From IMG/VR virus record IMGVR_UViG_3300044825_001317, positions 1 through 37,452 of that record: a stretch of 37,452 nt of DNA; one strand, 5' to 3'. This document shows positions 20,179 through 27,064 of this stretch, piece after piece; within the stretch, counting starts at the first letter, position 1; the number at the start of each line of letters is the position of its first letter. The DNA comes from a virus. Below the pieces are notes generated by a model. It saw only the letters and a list, made by a program, of their open reading frames with translations, was not told the DNA's origin and made no database searches. The position numbers were made by a program, and so were the translations under genes.

Positions 20179-20469
20179 ATGTACACGGTTAAGAACTATC
20201 TTCAGGACGTTGACTACCACCTTGACGAGTACGTGTTCCAAACGGTGCCCGGCCTGATTCTGCAAGACGCCTATCTGGCCATCCGCATTGACCGTGTCGA
20301 AGGCGTCGGAGGCGAGTGGTACATCGAAGCCGTCTACATGATGGACGCAGCCAACAACATCGTCAGCTTCAATCATGACCATTGGCTTTGCAGCACGCTG
20401 GCCAAGGAAATCGACCGCGACGTGGCGCTCTGCCGCCTCATCACCCTTGAGTGCCGACTGGACGACTAA
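20179..20469 (+). CDS. Hypothetical protein, first gene of the recombination operon
   Basis: A 96-residue product starting MYTVKNYLQDVDYHLDEYVF, with beta-rich segments (LAIRIDRVEGVGGEWYIEAV) and a C-terminal CRLITLECRLDD. A GGAGG Shine-Dalgarno sequence is present five bases upstream. It opens the rightward operon with Erf and exonuclease. No known motif is visible, though a small regulatory or adaptor role is plausible from position. Confidence 0.6.
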   Translation: MYTVKNYLQDVDYHLDEYVFQTVPGLILQDAYLAIRIDRVEGVGGEWYIEAVYMMDAANNIVSFNHDHWLCSTLAKEIDRDVALCRLITLECRLDD

Positions 20470-20480
20470 GGAGAAAACCA

Positions 20481-21095
20481 ATGCGTATGTCTGACAACAT
20501 TTCCAATATCGCTACCGCCCTCGCCAAGGCGCAAGGTGAGATCGACGACGCAACCAAGGGCGGGTTCAACCCCGCCTTCAAGTCCAAGTATGCTGACTTG
20601 GCTGCCGTGCGTTCCGTCATCCGTGAGCCGCTTGCCGTGAATGACCTGAGCGTCGTTCAGTTTCCCCGCACGGTCCAAGGCGGCGTGGAGGTAGAGACCA
20701 TGCTGCTCCACAAGTCCGGCGAGTATCTGGCCGAGACCTTGTTCATGCCCGTCAATAAGTACGACGCGCATGGCATCGGCTCTGGGATCACCTATGGCCG
20801 CCGCTATGGCTTGATGGCGATGCTCGGCATTGCCACGGATGACGATGACGGCAACGCAGCCGCTCAGCCCGGCTCGGGCCAGCAGGTATCCGGTCCTCCC
20901 CCCAAGAAGGCAGCCAAGGCCGATGTTGAAGCAGCGGTCGCTGCTGGCGAGGCCCGCGCCAAGGAAGAGGGGTCTCCGGGTGCGTCTGCATGGTGGGCCG
21001 GTCTGTCCAACGACATTCGCGCTGCTATCTCGGATGAGGCCAAGGCCCGCATCAAGAGCATCGGTCGCGACAACGATGTGAAGGTGGAAGCATGA
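20481..21095 (+). CDS. erf: Erf-family single-strand annealing protein
   Basis: This 204-residue protein has the hallmarks of the phage ERF family: AKAQGEIDDATKGGFNPAFK, YADLAAVRSVIREPLAVNDL, and GSGITYGRRYGLMAMLGIAT followed by an acidic, low-complexity linker and a C-terminal WAGLSNDIRAAISDEAKARI helical domain. Erf proteins form rings on single-stranded DNA and anneal complementary strands. The start at 20481 has an AAGGAG Shine-Dalgarno sequence. It is followed at once by an exonuclease, as in many phage recombination modules. Confidence 0.9.
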   Translation: MRMSDNISNIATALAKAQGEIDDATKGGFNPAFKSKYADLAAVRSVIREPLAVNDLSVVQFPRTVQGGVEVETMLLHKSGEYLAETLFMPVNKYDAHGIGSGITYGRRYGLMAMLGIATDDDDGNAAAQPGSGQQVSGPPPKKAAKADVEAAVAAGEARAKEEGSPGASAWWAGLSNDIRAAISDEAKARIKSIGRDNDVKVEA

Positions 21096-21721
21096 ACGAC
21101 CTTCAGGGAAACCAAGAGTGGCGCGCAGCCCGCATGGGCAAGGTGACCGCCTCCCGCGTGGCCGATGTCGTCGCCACGACCAAGACCGGCTACGGCGCTG
21201 GTCGCGGCAATTACATGGCTGAGCTGATTGTGGAGCGCCTTACTGGCGCTCCCTCAGACAGCTACGTCAGTCCCGCCATGCTCTGGGGCACCAACACGGA
21301 GCCGCAGGCACGGGCCGCGTATGAAGCAGCCAAGGGCGAGTTCGTGGACCTGAGCGGGTTCGTGCCGCACCCAACCATCTCAGCGTCCGGGGCCAGCCCT
21401 GACGGCTTGGTGGGCGAGGACGGGCTTATAGAGATCAAGTGCCCGAACACGGCCACGCACATTGAAACACTTCTCAGTGGCAATATTCCCACCAAATATC
21501 TGCTTCAGATGCAGTGGCAAATGGCCTGCACAGGCCGGGCGTGGTGCGACTTCGTGAGCTTTGATCCACGTATGCCGGAAAACATGAAGATTTTCATTCG
21601 CCGTCTAAAGCGCGAGGATGTCATCATCGCGGATCTGGAAAAAAAGGTCGTCAAGTTTTTGGCCGAGCTTGACCAGAAGCTGGAAGACCTCATGGTTGTG
21701 GCTGCGCGGGATGCTCTTTGA
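21092..21721 (+). CDS. YqaJ/lambda-exonuclease-type nuclease
   Basis: A 209-residue nuclease of the PD-(D/E)XK superfamily, YqaJ/RedX type: WRAARMGKVTASRVADVV at the start, then SGASPDGLVGEDGLIEIKCP, where Asp104 and Glu114-x-Lys116 are the metal-binding residues, and LLQMQWQMACTGRAWCDFV. It degrades one strand of duplex DNA to make ends for Erf. It overlaps the Erf stop as ATGA, so both are translated together. The C-terminal helical part is typical. Confidence 0.92.
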   Translation: MNDLQGNQEWRAARMGKVTASRVADVVATTKTGYGAGRGNYMAELIVERLTGAPSDSYVSPAMLWGTNTEPQARAAYEAAKGEFVDLSGFVPHPTISASGASPDGLVGEDGLIEIKCPNTATHIETLLSGNIPTKYLLQMQWQMACTGRAWCDFVSFDPRMPENMKIFIRRLKREDVIIADLEKKVVKFLAELDQKLEDLMVVAARDAL

Positions 21722-21989
21722 ACTGAAGTGCGAGCACTGCAAGAAAGGATCTTTCTGGTACCCTTCTGAGTTGAAACACCGGAGAACAGGACCACGCAAA
21801 TACTGTTCTCTGGAGTGTCGGTCAGCGGCAACTTCAAAGTACGTTCGGACACCATGCCGCTGGTGTGGTGGTCGAACGAAAAGAGCGCACCAGATGTTCT
21901 GTTCCTACGCTTGCACAGGGAAGTACCGCGTCGCCACAGGGCACAAGCGCGGGGAGAAGATACGAAAGCCGAAGGAACCGATAAGATGA
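21711..21989 (+). CDS. Zinc-finger-rich protein
   Basis: Ninety-two residues with CEHCKK, a basic linker and KYCSLECRSAA, then CRWCGGRTK and MFCSYACTGK. These four CxxC or CxxxC pairs suggest two zinc-binding modules. The overlap of 11 bases with the exonuclease gene argues for the start at 21711. It looks like a recombination-associated zinc-finger protein of unknown role. Confidence 0.65.
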   Translation: MLFELKCEHCKKGSFWYPSELKHRRTGPRKYCSLECRSAATSKYVRTPCRWCGGRTKRAHQMFCSYACTGKYRVATGHKRGEKIRKPKEPIR

Positions 21990-22216
21990 AATTAGATAGA
22001 GCGATACTTCTTGGACTGATGGCCGTTTTCTCTGTGATAGGAATTGCGTGGAAGGATTTCGCTCCCTTCGTAATCCTTGCCTTGTTGTTTATGCTCTACA
22101 CGGAGTCACAAAAGCATGAACAGACGGAAGAGAGGCTAGAGGCTGCGGTGTCTCTTATCTCATCGTTCCTCTTGGAAGAGGCTGAGAAGAAAGATGAGCA
22201 ATCATCAGGACCGTGA
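21986..22216 (+). CDS. Small membrane protein, two helices
   Basis: A 76-residue protein with hydrophobic segments AILLGLMAVFSVIGIAW and FAPFVILALLFMLY, separated by a short lysine/aspartate turn. A charged helical C-terminus (ESQKHEQTEERLEAAVSL) follows. The layout fits a class II-like holin, although it lies among recombination genes rather than beside the lytic enzyme at 24802. Its ATG overlaps the zinc-finger stop. Confidence 0.6.
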   Translation: MKLDRAILLGLMAVFSVIGIAWKDFAPFVILALLFMLYTESQKHEQTEERLEAAVSLISSFLLEEAEKKDEQSSGP

Positions 22217-22532
22217 CAGGTACATAAGCATCTTCTACAACGACTTCAAAATGCCCATCAAAGACATCGCAAGGCACTACGATCTTGCCGTCGAAGTTGT
22301 GGAGAGTATGGTCACTTATGCGCCGAAGCGTAGGGCTGAAAGACAATTGTTGGATAAGATGCCTGAGATGTTCCAGAAGTGGGTCAACGGCAAATCGCAT
22401 AAGACGCTGGGGAAGGAGTACGGTGTAGACAAGAGACTGATAGGGCGATGTCTTAGGGGATATGGCGAGAAGCTTCACCCTGAACTTTTCGAAGCGACGA
22501 TGCTAAAGCACAAAAGCCAAACAGAGGATTGA
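22194..22532 (+). CDS. HTH-type hypothetical protein
   Basis: A 112-residue protein with a helix-turn-helix-like N-terminus (YISIFYNDFKMPIKDIARHY, then LAVEVVESMV) and a second one in the C-terminal half (KTLGKEYGVDKRLIGRCLRG). Two such units suggest sequence-specific DNA binding. It overlaps the membrane-protein gene by 23 bases. Its exact role is unknown. Confidence 0.6.
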   Translation: MSNHQDRDRYISIFYNDFKMPIKDIARHYDLAVEVVESMVTYAPKRRAERQLLDKMPEMFQKWVNGKSHKTLGKEYGVDKRLIGRCLRGYGEKLHPELFEATMLKHKSQTED

Positions 22533-22535
22533 ACG

Positions 22536-22787
22536 ATGGCTTGGGAAACACGCGACAATAGCGGCTCCATGTTTAAGAACAACCGCAAGGAGACGGATAA
22601 GCATCCCGACATGACTGGCGAGGCCCTGATTGAAGGCAAGACGTTCTGGGTCAACGCTTGGCGCAAGGTCGATAAGAACGGGAACCCTTGGTACTCCTTC
22701 GCCTTTAAGGAGAAAGAGCAACGGTCTTCCGCGCCAGCGAAATCGTCTAAGCCTGTCCCCGATGATGATGATTCCATCCCATTCTAA
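22536..22787 (+). CDS. SSB-like protein with acidic DDDDSIPF tail
   Basis: An 83-residue protein with a beta-type core (ALIEGKTFWVNAWRKVDKNG, then WYSFAFKEKE), a proline/lysine linker and an ending DDDDSIPF. Bacterial SSB proteins end in a very similar acidic tip (DDDIPF) that recruits repair and replication proteins. Its core is much too short for a full OB-fold SSB, so it may be a minimal OB-like protein or a tip mimic. It sits in the recombination operon beside Erf and exonuclease, which fits single-strand DNA work. The preceding gene ends three bases upstream. Confidence 0.65.
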   Translation: MAWETRDNSGSMFKNNRKETDKHPDMTGEALIEGKTFWVNAWRKVDKNGNPWYSFAFKEKEQRSSAPAKSSKPVPDDDDSIPF

Positions 22788-22796
22788 GAGGCGAGC

Positions 22797-23114
22797 ATGA
22801 GCAACGAACTTCCCGTCTCCGAACAGTACAGGATCGTAGCGAAAAAGTGGGTGGACGCCGATGCTGCGGCCTCCCTCTTGGAAGAGAGCAAGTCCAGCTT
22901 CCTCGCCAAGATGATGACTGAGCATGGAGACATGCCAGTCAGCCGTGCGGAGATGAACGTCAAGTCATCTGTCGAATGGCAGGAGTACATAAAGTCCATG
23001 GTGGAGGCGCGTCAGAAAGCGGCTCTCCTGAAGGTGCAGCTAGAGTACATTCGCATGAGGTTCAGCGAAGAACAGTCATACGAAGCCACTAAACGCGCAG
23101 AGATGAAGCTATAG
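22797..23114 (+). CDS. Helical protein of the recombination operon
   Basis: The 105-residue protein is helical and charged, with DAAASLLEESKSSFLAKMMT and SMVEARQKAALLKVQLEYI, ending KRAEMKL. Proteins of similar size and composition are common next to SSB/Erf genes in phages. No motif shows what it does. It starts at 22797 after GAGGCGAGC. Confidence 0.6.
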   Translation: MSNELPVSEQYRIVAKKWVDADAAASLLEESKSSFLAKMMTEHGDMPVSRAEMNVKSSVEWQEYIKSMVEARQKAALLKVQLEYIRMRFSEEQSYEATKRAEMKL

Positions 23115-23123
23115 GAGTCGGTT

Positions 23124-23372
23124 ATGGAAGGGCAGACGTTTGAAAGCTATGGCGCAGATGTTCTGATGCTGTCGAAGAAAATTGGCGAAGCGATAAAGGA
23201 TGACCCTTTGGTCGTAGCCATTCCCTCTCTTGTCCTGCTTGTCGCGATGGCGATTGAACACACGAGCAAGGATGACGCGGAAAGGAACGTGCTTTTGAAG
23301 AACACCATCAAGCTACTGACCGATGCGATAAATGCGTGCGCGAACGATCCGAGCGCTGAAAAGCTTCAATGA
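23124..23372 (+). CDS. Small protein with one hydrophobic segment
   Basis: Eighty-two residues starting MEGQTFESYGADVLMLSKKI, with a hydrophobic stretch (PLVVAIPSLVLLVAMAIE) and a helical end (NTIKLLTDAINACAND). A single transmembrane helix or a buried helix is possible. It has an AGGAG Shine-Dalgarno sequence and overlaps the HNH gene by four bases. The role is unknown. Confidence 0.55.
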   Translation: MEGQTFESYGADVLMLSKKIGEAIKDDPLVVAIPSLVLLVAMAIEHTSKDDAERNVLLKNTIKLLTDAINACANDPSAEKLQ

Positions 23373-23731
23373 AGCGTGTTCGCATCACAACGAAGATGAG
23401 AGCTGACATTTTCATGCGGCATGAGGGCGTATGCCACTTGTGCCGTATGAAGGTGCTGCCGGGAGAAGAATGGGATGTTAGCCATGATATACCGCTGGAA
23501 GCAGGCGGCGCTGACGATGCTAGTAATTGGCTGGTTGCCCATCGCAAGTGCCACCGCCGTCATACTGCTGAAGTAGACGCGCCTCTGATCGCAAAGGTGA
23601 AGAGGAAGCATCACGCGCACATAGGGGCGAAGAGATCTAAGTCGCCCTTGCCAGGCGGGAGAAATTCCAAATGGAAGCGCAAGATGGACGGAACGGTAGT
23701 CAGGAGAGATGGACATGGCGAAGACGGATGA
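23369..23731 (+). CDS. HNH endonuclease
   Basis: A 120-residue HNH nuclease with CHLCRMKV (Cys22, Cys25), WDVSHDIPLEAGGADD (His39), SNWLVAHRKCHRRHT (Asn53, Cys61, His62, His65) and a basic C-terminus. It is therefore a zinc-stabilised HNH/McrA-type protein that can cut DNA. Small HNH proteins like this often act in phage packaging or as free homing enzymes. Here it is a regular operon member between recombination and late genes. Confidence 0.85.
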   Translation: MKRVRITTKMRADIFMRHEGVCHLCRMKVLPGEEWDVSHDIPLEAGGADDASNWLVAHRKCHRRHTAEVDAPLIAKVKRKHHAHIGAKRSKSPLPGGRNSKWKRKMDGTVVRRDGHGEDG

Positions 23732-24197
23732 GGAGTTCGCAGAGTCCCTTATGGAGTCTCGGGATGCTGTCTTTGCCGTTGCCAAATGGCTGCATAAGCA
23801 GGACTACGACCTCTTCATCCCCCGGATCACTCTTCGACCAAAGTACGCGAAGGCTGACGACTATGTAGATGACGGCGACATCCATATGACCAAGAATGGG
23901 GTCACGCATAAGGTGAATGTCAAAGGTCATCCAAAACTAAAGTTTACAGACACCTATTGGCCGTTTAAGCACGTTCTCGTGTCCAGCAAACGGTTCGTTG
24001 ATCTAAAAGGTGATGACATAGGGTACTATATGTCCGTCAGCGGGGACTTCAAATATGTCGCGGTGACGACTAGAGCCAAGACGAAGGACGCTTGGTTTTT
24101 GGTCACCTACTACAACAAGCATTCACGTCAGATGGAGACGGCATACGCCTGCCCCACTGACCTCGTGAAGTTCTTTAAAATTGAAGGGGATGAGTGA
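23715..24197 (+). CDS. PD-(D/E)XK-like phage protein with altered active site
   Basis: The 160-residue product has DAVFAVAKWLHKQDYDLFI, then GDIHMTKNGVTHKVNVKGHP and FTDTYWPFKHVLVSSKRF. The order of a GDI strand, a V-x-VKG strand and an aromatic WPF strand resembles phage PD-(D/E)XK nucleases. The acid normally two residues before the lysine is replaced by asparagine (NVK). If this fold assignment is right, catalysis may be lost. The start at 23715 fits the GGAG position better than 23709. Confidence 0.5.
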   Translation: MAKTDEEFAESLMESRDAVFAVAKWLHKQDYDLFIPRITLRPKYAKADDYVDDGDIHMTKNGVTHKVNVKGHPKLKFTDTYWPFKHVLVSSKRFVDLKGDDIGYYMSVSGDFKYVAVTTRAKTKDAWFLVTYYNKHSRQMETAYACPTDLVKFFKIEGDE

Positions 24198-24535
24198 TGA
24201 GGCTTCTGATTACCATGAACATGCCCAGCGCAGCTGGGAACAATGTTCATCAGTTGACCGTCGAACACAAGGCGGCCAACCTTTCTGAATTTTGCGAACA
24301 TCTTAATCACGACATTTTTGTTGAATGCAGGATCTATTATCGCCGGATCAACCACGACGGTTCTGTTTTCTGGCAGGACAAAGGCAACATCGTTCTTAAC
24401 ACTGCGCACATAGGAAAGGTGCAAGAGTATGTTGAATATGACCGAAGCGAAGTCTCTGAGGAATCCTCTGAATATGCTGGAGGAAGCAGCGCGTCTTATC
24501 GGGGACCGAGGGGAACAATACGGCCCCCCAGATAG
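24197..24535 (+). CDS. Hypothetical protein, overlaps the DUF6378 gene
   Basis: A 112-residue protein with MRLLITMNMPSAAGNNVHQL, LSEFCEHLNHDIFVECRIYY and GNIVLNTAHIGKVQ, a mixed beta/alpha fold. The C-terminal 35 residues are read from DNA that also encodes the DUF6378 N-terminus in another frame and look low-complexity, so only the first 80 residues may be meaningful. The start overlaps the preceding stop as TGATG. Confidence 0.5.
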   Translation: MRLLITMNMPSAAGNNVHQLTVEHKAANLSEFCEHLNHDIFVECRIYYRRINHDGSVFWQDKGNIVLNTAHIGKVQEYVEYDRSEVSEESSEYAGGSSASYRGPRGTIRPPR

Positions 24536-24875
24536 GTGCTTTGACGCCATCAGCAAAATGGCGACCGTCATGTTGGACAGGCCGATCAGCGCACGAGATG
24601 TCGCCATGGTTCTCTTGGCAACCAAGCTCGCTCGGATGGTCAGCAGCCCCAAACTTGCAGACAGCTACGCTGACGCGATAAACTATCTGGCTTTCGCAGC
24701 GAGGTTTGCGGAAGTTGATTCATCAACCCAAGGTGCAAGCATAGAGGACGACATCGCCGCTGTAGCAAAGCGGTTTGCGCCAGTTAACGTGGAGAAGCTG
24801 AATGAAGAAGATACTAGCCTTGGCGACCGCCGCTCTGGTGGCCACACAGGTAAATCTTCCGGCAAGGGCAGTTGA
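24429..24875 (+). CDS. DUF6378-type phage protein
   Basis: A 148-residue protein with MLEEAARLIGDRGEQYGPPD, ISARDVAMVLLATKLARMV and DSYADAINYLAFAARFAE. This sequence of a GDR-x-x-x-YG motif, a DVA-x-x-L-x-x-K-x-AR helix and a DxxxDxxNY/YA helix matches the DUF6378 family of phage proteins, which resembles MazG/all-alpha NTP pyrophosphatase-like folds in general layout. That catalytic relationship is only a guess. The last 25 residues overlap the lytic enzyme's signal sequence in another frame. Confidence 0.75.
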   Translation: MLNMTEAKSLRNPLNMLEEAARLIGDRGEQYGPPDRCFDAISKMATVMLDRPISARDVAMVLLATKLARMVSSPKLADSYADAINYLAFAARFAEVDSSTQGASIEDDIAAVAKRFAPVNVEKLNEEDTSLGDRRSGGHTGKSSGKGS

Positions 24876-25398
24876 AGACAGCCCCGCCGACTTCTTCCGA
24901 AAGGACCGAGAGTATTGGTCCCAAGGGAGGAAGGCTCCAGCAGAGCCAGACTACTCATGGGCAGGGTCACTGAATACGAATACGACGAGTAATGTTCCTG
25001 CCAACAGGGCGCACGTAGCCAGCAAGGTGAGAGAAAGGACGCAGGCAGAACTTGGGTCGCAGTGGGTTCCTACAGCCCTATCTCTGGCGAGGCTGGAGAG
25101 TGGGTTTAACTGTGGGGCTACCGGACCCAAGACAAGGCATGGCCGCGCCAAGGGCGTGTTTCAGGTCATGCCACAGAGCGCCAGAGCGCTAGGGTACGAC
25201 TACAGCAGGCTGCACGACTGCGATCACGGCATCGCGGCTGGTGTGGCTCACATGAAGGCGTGCATCCGGTCTGGCGTTAAGACTCACAACGAAATGGCCA
25301 AGTGCCATGTTGCAGGAGTTGGTGGATGGAATACCAGACTGAACAGCAGGGCTGAGAACTACAAACGGAAATACGTTCGACTAGCTTCAAGAATGTAG
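24802..25398 (+). CDS. Exported lytic transglycosylase (SLT fold)
   Basis: A 198-residue cell-wall enzyme. A signal peptide MKKILALATAALVATQVNLP ends near ARA at residue 23. After a linker of about 60 residues comes the transglycosylase domain with ALSLARLESGFNCGATGPKT (catalytic Glu99), AKGVFQVMPQSARALGY and a GIAAGVAHM helix. It cleaves peptidoglycan between the glycan sugars. It is probably the phage endolysin, exported by the host Sec system, or an entry/host-wall factor. It overlaps the DUF6378 gene by 74 bases. Confidence 0.85.
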   Translation: MKKILALATAALVATQVNLPARAVEDSPADFFRKDREYWSQGRKAPAEPDYSWAGSLNTNTTSNVPANRAHVASKVRERTQAELGSQWVPTALSLARLESGFNCGATGPKTRHGRAKGVFQVMPQSARALGYDYSRLHDCDHGIAAGVAHMKACIRSGVKTHNEMAKCHVAGVGGWNTRLNSRAENYKRKYVRLASRM

Positions 25399-25407
25399 GA
25401 ACACGAT

Positions 25408-25899
25408 ATGGGAAAAGAACTGTCAGAGAATGATAAAAGGATCTTGGCACTTTGGAAGGACGGCGTTTCGGGTTCCGACATCGCCCAAGCCCTCGGAGTG
25501 ACTAAAGGTTCCATCATGGGCAGGCTTTTCCGGCTTAGGGAGATGGGGATCTCGACCGAAAGAGAAAGATCCCCATCTTCACCAGAGGCCAAGGAGCCGA
25601 AGGTAAAGGCCGAGAAGAAGGCAAAGGTCTATCGCACCAATAGGATTCACTTCCCGCCCACCCCGAGGAGAAGGCACGGCGCTGGAATATCAATATTGGA
25701 ACTGAAACGGAGTTCGTGCAGATACATCGTCGGATGGTGCGAACAGGATTTGCACCTGTACTGCGGCAAGGAGCAAGAGCAAGGCTCCTACTGCGGGGAC
25801 CATGCAAAGTTGTGCTACAACCCCAACGCTATCTTGAAGAGCAAGAGAAAGTTTTCGTTTTCGTATCTGACGGGGATTAAGGATGTCGGAGCTAAGTGA
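25408..25899 (+). CDS. gcrA: GcrA-like cell-cycle regulator
   Basis: The 163-residue protein begins with a GcrA-type DNA-binding part (DKRILALWKDGVSGSDIAQA, LGVTKGSIMGRLFRL), has a basic linker, and ends in a cysteine-rich block with SSCRYIVGW, DLHLYCGKEQEQGSYCGDHA. Cys104, Cys119, Cys129 and His132 align with the C-terminal block of GcrA (C-x-WPIG, FCG, YC-x-x-H). GcrA is an alphaproteobacterial factor that binds sigma70 and methylated GANTC promoters. The phage copy could redirect host cell-cycle transcription. The W-P-I-G of the host protein is changed to Y-I-V-G here. Confidence 0.82.
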   Translation: MGKELSENDKRILALWKDGVSGSDIAQALGVTKGSIMGRLFRLREMGISTERERSPSSPEAKEPKVKAEKKAKVYRTNRIHFPPTPRRRHGAGISILELKRSSCRYIVGWCEQDLHLYCGKEQEQGSYCGDHAKLCYNPNAILKSKRKFSFSYLTGIKDVGAK

Positions 25900-26152
25900 C
25901 GACGTTATTTCCAAGGGGTGGCACTGGAGCTACGGCTGGCTGAGGCGTCCCGAGATGGACGTGTCTCATGCCGGGTATGTGTATGAAGACGGCGACGGGA
26001 CGCTGATGATTTTTAAAGATCATAGCCGAAGACGGGCCGTCTATCTGGAATGTTGCCGTGATAGCAAAAGCGGCGAACTGTATCTAAAGGTAGGTAGGCC
26101 GCCAAACTCATGCGGCTTCAGGATGAAAAGACCACCGAAAACCCGCAAGTAA
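25883..26152 (+). CDS. Small protein at the end of the rightward operon
   Basis: Eighty-nine residues with DDVISKGWHWSYGWLRRPEM, AGYVYEDGDGTLMIF, a basic SRRRAVYLECCRDSKSGEL and a basic tail RMKRPPKTRK. It overlaps GcrA by 17 bases. Mixed beta structure and many arginines suggest nucleic-acid or protein binding, but no family is recognised. It is the last gene before a terminator region. Confidence 0.55.
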   Translation: MSELSDDVISKGWHWSYGWLRRPEMDVSHAGYVYEDGDGTLMIFKDHSRRRAVYLECCRDSKSGELYLKVGRPPNSCGFRMKRPPKTRK

Positions 26153-26181
26153 AAAAAGGGCCCCCGGATAATCTGGGGGCT
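26151..26181 (-). terminator. Rho-independent terminator of the structural operon
   Basis: On the - strand GCCCCC (26180-26175) and GGGGGC (26165-26160) form a stem with a nine-base loop, followed by a further CC and TTTTTTT (26157-26151). It ends the leftward late transcript after the gene at 26187-27062. The convergent rightward operon ends at 26152, and this hairpin may also serve it, though that side lacks a T-run. Confidence 0.8.
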
Positions 26182-26186
26182 CATGC

Positions 26187-27062
26187 TTAAGATATACCGC
26201 TTCCGGTGATTACAAACTCATTGGATGCGATACACAGGACAGTAACCAAGCCACGTGTAGCGAGAGTCCGGTTTCCCGTCGAAATCGTTCCAGCCAAACG
26301 AAGGGTGACGCTGCTGCCTTCCGTTATCGTTATGTTGGAAGCAGAGTTGTTGTAGATGGTCACGTTATTTCCAACGCTGAAAATGCTGCTCGGGACAGTC
26401 ACCCCCGAGTTCGTGGAGATAAACTTTCCGTTGTCCGTCGCAACAAGCACATAGCTTGTAGACTGAGAGTTGGCGGGAACATTCCTGACGTTTCCAATGC
26501 TGTCGGCAATGGAAGACAAGCCTGTGACTGCGCCGGTAACAGCAAGAGTGCTTTGCAGAGTCGCCGCGCCAGTGACCGATAAGGTGCTCTGAAGGTTTGT
26601 CGCGCCGGTAACCGTCAGCGTGCCATTGACCGTCCCGTTGTCCGTGACGTAGGCCAAAACTGAAATGTTGTTGTTGGGGGTCGCGCCATCCGAAACGATG
26701 ATGATCCGGGAAAGGCGAGGCACAGTAACGGTCGTGCCAGACCCACCCCCACCAATCGTGATCGCGTGAGGACCGCCAGACGCATCCGTCACGGAATTAT
26801 AGACGATCCACATTCCACCGACGTTGGACGGAATCGTGTAGGTCACTGGGGCGCTGATCGCACCCGAGATTGACAAGAAAAGGCTGCGGTACTGAGTAGC
26901 CGAAAGCGTAGCGCTGCCGCCTGTGGCGTTAAGCGACGTGACGCTACCAAACGCGGCATCAATAAAGTCGAAGTCGTCGTTTACGGGGCTGTCCCATATA
27001 TCGACGTAAGAGTTGTTCGCGGGCTTCTCTATGTTTTTGTTTTTCGTGTAAGTTGACGGCAT
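26187..27062 (-). CDS. Repetitive structural (fiber-like) protein
   Basis: A 291-residue beta-rich protein, with Thr, Ser, Val, Gly and Ala dominating. It has imperfect repeats (GTLTVTGATNLQSTLSVTG, AATLQSTLAVTGAVTG) in the middle and strands such as VTVPSSIFSVGNNVTIYN later. This is typical of tail-fiber, head-fiber or decoration proteins that form trimeric beta structures. It is the last gene of the structural operon, just before the terminator. The N-terminus (NNSYVDIWDSPVNDDFDF) resembles the short attachment segment of such fibers. Confidence 0.65.
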   Translation of the reverse strand: MPSTYTKNKNIEKPANNSYVDIWDSPVNDDFDFIDAAFGSVTSLNATGGSATLSATQYRSLFLSISGAISAPVTYTIPSNVGGMWIVYNSVTDASGGPHAITIGGGGSGTTVTVPRLSRIIIVSDGATPNNNISVLAYVTDNGTVNGTLTVTGATNLQSTLSVTGAATLQSTLAVTGAVTGLSSIADSIGNVRNVPANSQSTSYVLVATDNGKFISTNSGVTVPSSIFSVGNNVTIYNNSASNITITEGSSVTLRLAGTISTGNRTLATRGLVTVLCIASNEFVITGSGIS

Positions 27063-27064
27063 GG

